Shown here piece by piece: positions 60,554-64,000 of a stretch of 64,000 nt of DNA (positions are counted from its first letter, which is position 1; every line of letters starts with the position of its first letter). A model generated the notes under the pieces. That model ran no database searches. It saw only the letters and a list, made by a program, of their open reading frames with translations, and had not been told where the DNA came from. This DNA is from Sphingobium sp. AP49 (GTDB lineage: Bacteria > Pseudomonadota > Alphaproteobacteria > Sphingomonadales > Sphingomonadaceae). The stretch is from the NCBI RefSeq assembly GCF_000281715.2, contig NZ_CP124576.1, forward strand, positions 1,681,501 through 1,745,500. The letters run 5' to 3'. A program made the translations under genes and the position numbers.

Positions 60554-61459
60554 ATGCTGGATCAGGACATGGTCAAGAAGGTCTCCGCCGGCGACGGTTT
60601 TATCGCAGCGCTCGACCAGAGTGGTGGTTCGACGCCCAAGGCGCTCAACGGCTATGGCGTCGATGACAGTGCCTGGTCGACCGAAGAGGAGATGTTCGGC
60701 CTGATCCACGAGATGCGCGCGCGGATCATCACCTCGCCTGTGTTCGACGGCAAGAAAGTGCTGGGCGCGATCCTGTTCGAGCGCACGATGGACGGCGAAG
60801 CGGGCGGCAAGTCGGTGCCGCAGGCGCTGCTCGACAAGGGCATCGTGCCCTTCATCAAGGTCGACAAGGGCCTGGAGGCTGAGGCGAATGGCGTTCAGAT
60901 GATGAAGCCGATGCCGGAACTCGATACCCTGCTGGCCCGGGCCAAGGCGTTGGGCGTGTTCGGCACTAAGGAGCGCTCGGTCGTCAACCTTGCCAACCGC
61001 GAGGGCATCGCCGCCATCGCCGCGCAGCAGTTCGAGGTCGGCCGTCAGATTCTGGCCGGCGGCCTGATGCCGATCATCGAGCCCGAAGTGAACATCAAGT
61101 CGCCCGAACGGGCCGAGGCCGACCAGATCCTGCTGGAGGAAATCCTCAAGCAGCTCGACGCGCTGCCCGAAGGCGAGCAGGTGATGCTCAAGCTCTCGCT
61201 GCCCGCCAAGACCGGCCTGTTCGATCCGCTGGTCGATCATCCCAAGGTGCTGCGCGTCGTCGCCCTGTCGGGCGGGTTCAGCCGCACCGAAGCCTGCGTT
61301 GAGCTGGCCAGGAATCGCGGCATCATCGCCAGCTTCAGCCGCGCGCTGCTCAACGACCTGCGCCAGCCGATGAGCGACGCGGAATTCGACGCGTCGCTGG
61401 GCGAGGCGATCGACGAGATCTACGCGGCATCGACCGCCAAGGCTCCGGTCGCGGCCTGA
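60554..61459 (+). CDS. fda: Class I fructose-bisphosphate aldolase
   Basis: 301 residues. Cleaves fructose-1,6-bisphosphate with a Schiff-base lysine. Visible are GFIAALDQSGGSTPKAL, AILFERTMDG, PFIKVDKGLE, IEPEVNIKS and LKLSLPAKTGLFD. The catalytic Lys is in one of the last blocks; the protein belongs to the shorter bacterial class I form. ATG 60554 lies nine bases after AGAAGG; a GTG two codons upstream is also possible. It completes the central-metabolism group with tkt, gap and pgk, interrupted by two unrelated minus-strand genes. Confidence 0.95.
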   Translation: MLDQDMVKKVSAGDGFIAALDQSGGSTPKALNGYGVDDSAWSTEEEMFGLIHEMRARIITSPVFDGKKVLGAILFERTMDGEAGGKSVPQALLDKGIVPFIKVDKGLEAEANGVQMMKPMPELDTLLARAKALGVFGTKERSVVNLANREGIAAIAAQQFEVGRQILAGGLMPIIEPEVNIKSPERAEADQILLEEILKQLDALPEGEQVMLKLSLPAKTGLFDPLVDHPKVLRVVALSGGFSRTEACVELARNRGIIASFSRALLNDLRQPMSDAEFDASLGEAIDEIYAASTAKAPVAA

Positions 61460-61463
61460 TCCG

Positions 61464-62003
61464 ATGGCTGGCGCCGGGCAGGATGACGATCCGCCCGGCG
61501 CCGCCTTTTCCTATCATCGCGCGGTCGCGCCGATGCTCTGGGTGTTGCTGGGCCTGATGGTCGTCGAGACGTCCGTGGTCCACCTGCTGGTCGCGCTATG
61601 GAGCCGGCACGCGGCGTTGATCCTCTCCCTGCTGAGCCTCGCCACGATCGGCTGGTTCATCCTGTTCATCCGCTCCTTCCGCCGCCATCCGGTGCGGGTC
61701 CGCGCGGATGGGCTGGTCTGGCCAGTCGGCCATCTGCGCAGCCTTTCCATCCCCTGGACACAGGTCACGGGACTGCGCGACGACTGGACGCTGGCCGATC
61801 TCAAGGCGGCGGGTCTGTTCAATGGTGCGCTGGTCGCCCATCCCAATATCGTCGTCGCACTCGATCCGCCGGCCAGCGCAGGCCGGCGCACGATCCGCTA
61901 CCTCGCCCACCGGCTCGACGACCCGGCCGCGTTCACCGCAGCCTTCGACATGCGACACCCGCACCCCGACCCGTTCGCTTCGAGCGTGTCGAGAAGCGGA
62001 TAG
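61464..62003 (+). CDS. Two-helix membrane protein with PH-like domain
   Basis: 179 residues: a short polar N-terminus, two transmembrane helices (APMLWVLLGLMVVETSVVHLLVAL and HAALILSLLSLATIGWFILFI), then a soluble domain with strands VRVRADGLVWPVGHLRSLSIPW and NIVVALDPP, resembling bacterial PH-like membrane proteins. It begins four bases after the fda stop, so it is co-transcribed. The last 11 residues (DPFASSVSRSG) are encoded inside an intergenic repeat, so the C-terminus is probably repeat-derived. Confidence 0.65.
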   Translation: MAGAGQDDDPPGAAFSYHRAVAPMLWVLLGLMVVETSVVHLLVALWSRHAALILSLLSLATIGWFILFIRSFRRHPVRVRADGLVWPVGHLRSLSIPWTQVTGLRDDWTLADLKAAGLFNGALVAHPNIVVALDPPASAGRRTIRYLAHRLDDPAAFTAAFDMRHPHPDPFASSVSRSG

Positions 62004-62043
62004 CGCGGCGCTCGCGTTTCTCGACCAGGCTCGAAACGAACGG
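61971..62043. repeat. Inverted repeat at end of membrane-protein gene
   Basis: CCGTTCGCTTCGAGC...GTCGAGAAGCG and CGTTTCTCGAC...GCTCGAAACGAACGG are imperfect inverted copies spanning 73 bp, with CCGTTCG / CGAACGG at the ends. It resembles the sphingomonad repeats of the TTCGAGCGTGTCGAGA type. It also overlaps the 3' end of the preceding gene. Confidence 0.7.
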
Positions 62044-62065
62044 AGGTGGGCGTCGTAATCCCGCT

Positions 62066-63193
<1,128 letters not shown>

Positions 63194-63267
63194 GGATAAT
63201 CCTTCGCTATTGTGATCGCGGTCATAGCCGCACTTGGCGCGGCCGCGCGAGCGGCTATAAGGCGCGC

Positions 63268-63960
63268 ATGACCGATTTCACTGACGAAGAACTGGCGCTC
63301 GACCCCCATTTTGCCGAGCAGTTTGAAAAGGGCTTTCGCCCCGCCTGCCAGCTGTACCTGATCTCGCCACCGGCGATCGACGAGACGTTCGTCGATCAAC
63401 TGGCGCAGGCGCTGGACGGCGGCAAGGTCGCCGCCTTCCAGCTGCGCCTGAAAGGGATGGACGAGGACGCCATCGCCGCGCTCGCCGGGCCGATCCAGGC
63501 GCTCTGCGCCGATCGCGAGGTCGCCTTCATCATCAATGACAGTATTGGCCTTGCCAAGCGACTGAACGCCGATGGCGTCCATCTGGGGCAGGGCGATGGC
63601 GACCCGCGCGAGGCGCGCAAGCTGCTCGGTCCCAAGGTGCAGATCGGCGTGACCTGTCACGACAGTCGCCATCTGGCGATGGAAGCGGGCGAGGCGGGGG
63701 CCGACTATGTCGCGTTCGGCGCCTTTTATCCCACCAGCACCAAGGAAACCACGCATCGTGCCGAGCTCTCGATCCTGGGCTGGTGGACGACGTTGTTCGA
63801 GCTGCCCTGCGTCGCGATCGGCGGCATCACGCCGGACAATGCTGCGCCGCTGATAGAGGCGGGCGCCGATTTCCTGGCGGTGAGCGGGGCGGTGTGGAAT
63901 CATCCCGATGGCCCCAAAGCCGGTGTCGCCGCTTTCGCGCCGGTGCTGGCAGGCGCCTGA
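63268..63960 (+). CDS. thiE: Thiamine-phosphate synthase
   Basis: 230 residues. Joins the pyrimidine and thiazole phosphates to thiamine monophosphate. Motifs are [12 protein letters not shown] (QLR.K, pyrophosphate binding), [59 protein letters not shown] and [24 protein letters not shown]. There is a ~25-residue N-terminal extension compared with E. coli ThiE. Other thiamine genes are not in the window. The last 40 bases of the window are non-coding as far as seen. Confidence 0.95.
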   Translation: MTDFTDEELALDPHFAEQFEKGFRPACQLYLISPPAIDETFVDQLAQALDGGKVAAFQLRLKGMDEDAIAALAGPIQALCADREVAFIINDSIGLAKRLNADGVHLGQGDGDPREARKLLGPKVQIGVTCHDSRHLAMEAGEAGADYVAFGAFYPTSTKETTHRAELSILGWWTTLFELPCVAIGGITPDNAAPLIEAGADFLAVSGAVWNHPDGPKAGVAAFAPVLAGA

Positions 63961-64000
63961 TTTTTCCGCCAGTGCTCGTTGTCGTCGGCCGCTGCTAAGC

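Overview
The window is GC-rich chromosomal DNA from an alphaproteobacterium, most probably a sphingomonad of the Sphingobium/Novosphingobium type. The grounds are codon use, the large share of TonB-dependent receptors, a mannonate dehydratase whose active-site residues match the Novosphingobium enzyme with a one-residue offset, and xylose-oxidation genes of the Caulobacter Weimberg type. I see no phage, transposase, integrase, CRISPR array or rRNA. The 5' end cuts into a tamB gene; the 3' end lies just after thiE.

Layout. 1-5.8 kb: housekeeping genes (tamB end, sdaA, an outer-membrane barrel, a thioesterase, pyrF with lapA and a 58-residue cysteine-rich protein). 5.8-10.9 kb, minus strand: a xylose-oxidation operon, xylX-xylB-xylC-sugar porter-galM. 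11-16.5 kb: small envelope proteins, purB and an iron-siderophore receptor. 16.6-37.5 kb: a large glucuronoxylan-use locus with a LacI-family repressor, a GH67 alpha-glucuronidase, two GH3 enzymes, manD, a hexuronate transporter, uxaC, uxuB, a GH2 enzyme, a TonB-dependent receptor and an SGNH esterase. 37.7-43 kb: putR/putA and ohr/ohrR. 43-48.2 kb: tRNA-Pro, thyA and branched-chain keto-acid dehydrogenase E1alpha-E1beta-E2. 48-54 kb: a methyltransferase, an AI-2E family permease, three tandem tRNA-Asp genes, aquaporin, and a zapA-6S RNA-5-formyl-THF cyclo-ligase cluster. 54-64 kb: tkt, gap, pgk and fda (central carbon metabolism), then transporters, a P1 peptidase and thiE.

How the genes fit together. 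The central theme is uptake and breakdown of glucuronoxylan. The receptor at 33.2 kb would import decorated xylo-oligosaccharides. Exported GH67 and GH3 enzymes would release (methyl)glucuronate and xylose. Glucuronate would go through UxaC, UxuB and ManD to 2-keto-3-deoxygluconate, and xylose would be oxidised by XylB/XylC and end at XylX. Four copies of one palindromic operator (TGATAGCGCTACCA type) lie at the xylX promoter, at the GH67/GH3 divergent promoter and twice at the receptor promoter. With the LacI-type gene inside the locus, they define a probable xylose regulon spread over 22 kb. The manD operon carries a second, different operator pair (TGGTCNNACCA) typical of FCD-class GntR repressors, and no such repressor is encoded here. 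XylD, the semialdehyde dehydrogenase, KDG kinase/aldolase and any endo-xylanase are absent from the window.

Other non-coding elements: a 6S RNA with a perfect nine-pair closing stem, four different intergenic inverted-repeat families, several Rho-independent terminators, and a three-hairpin leader in front of fda.
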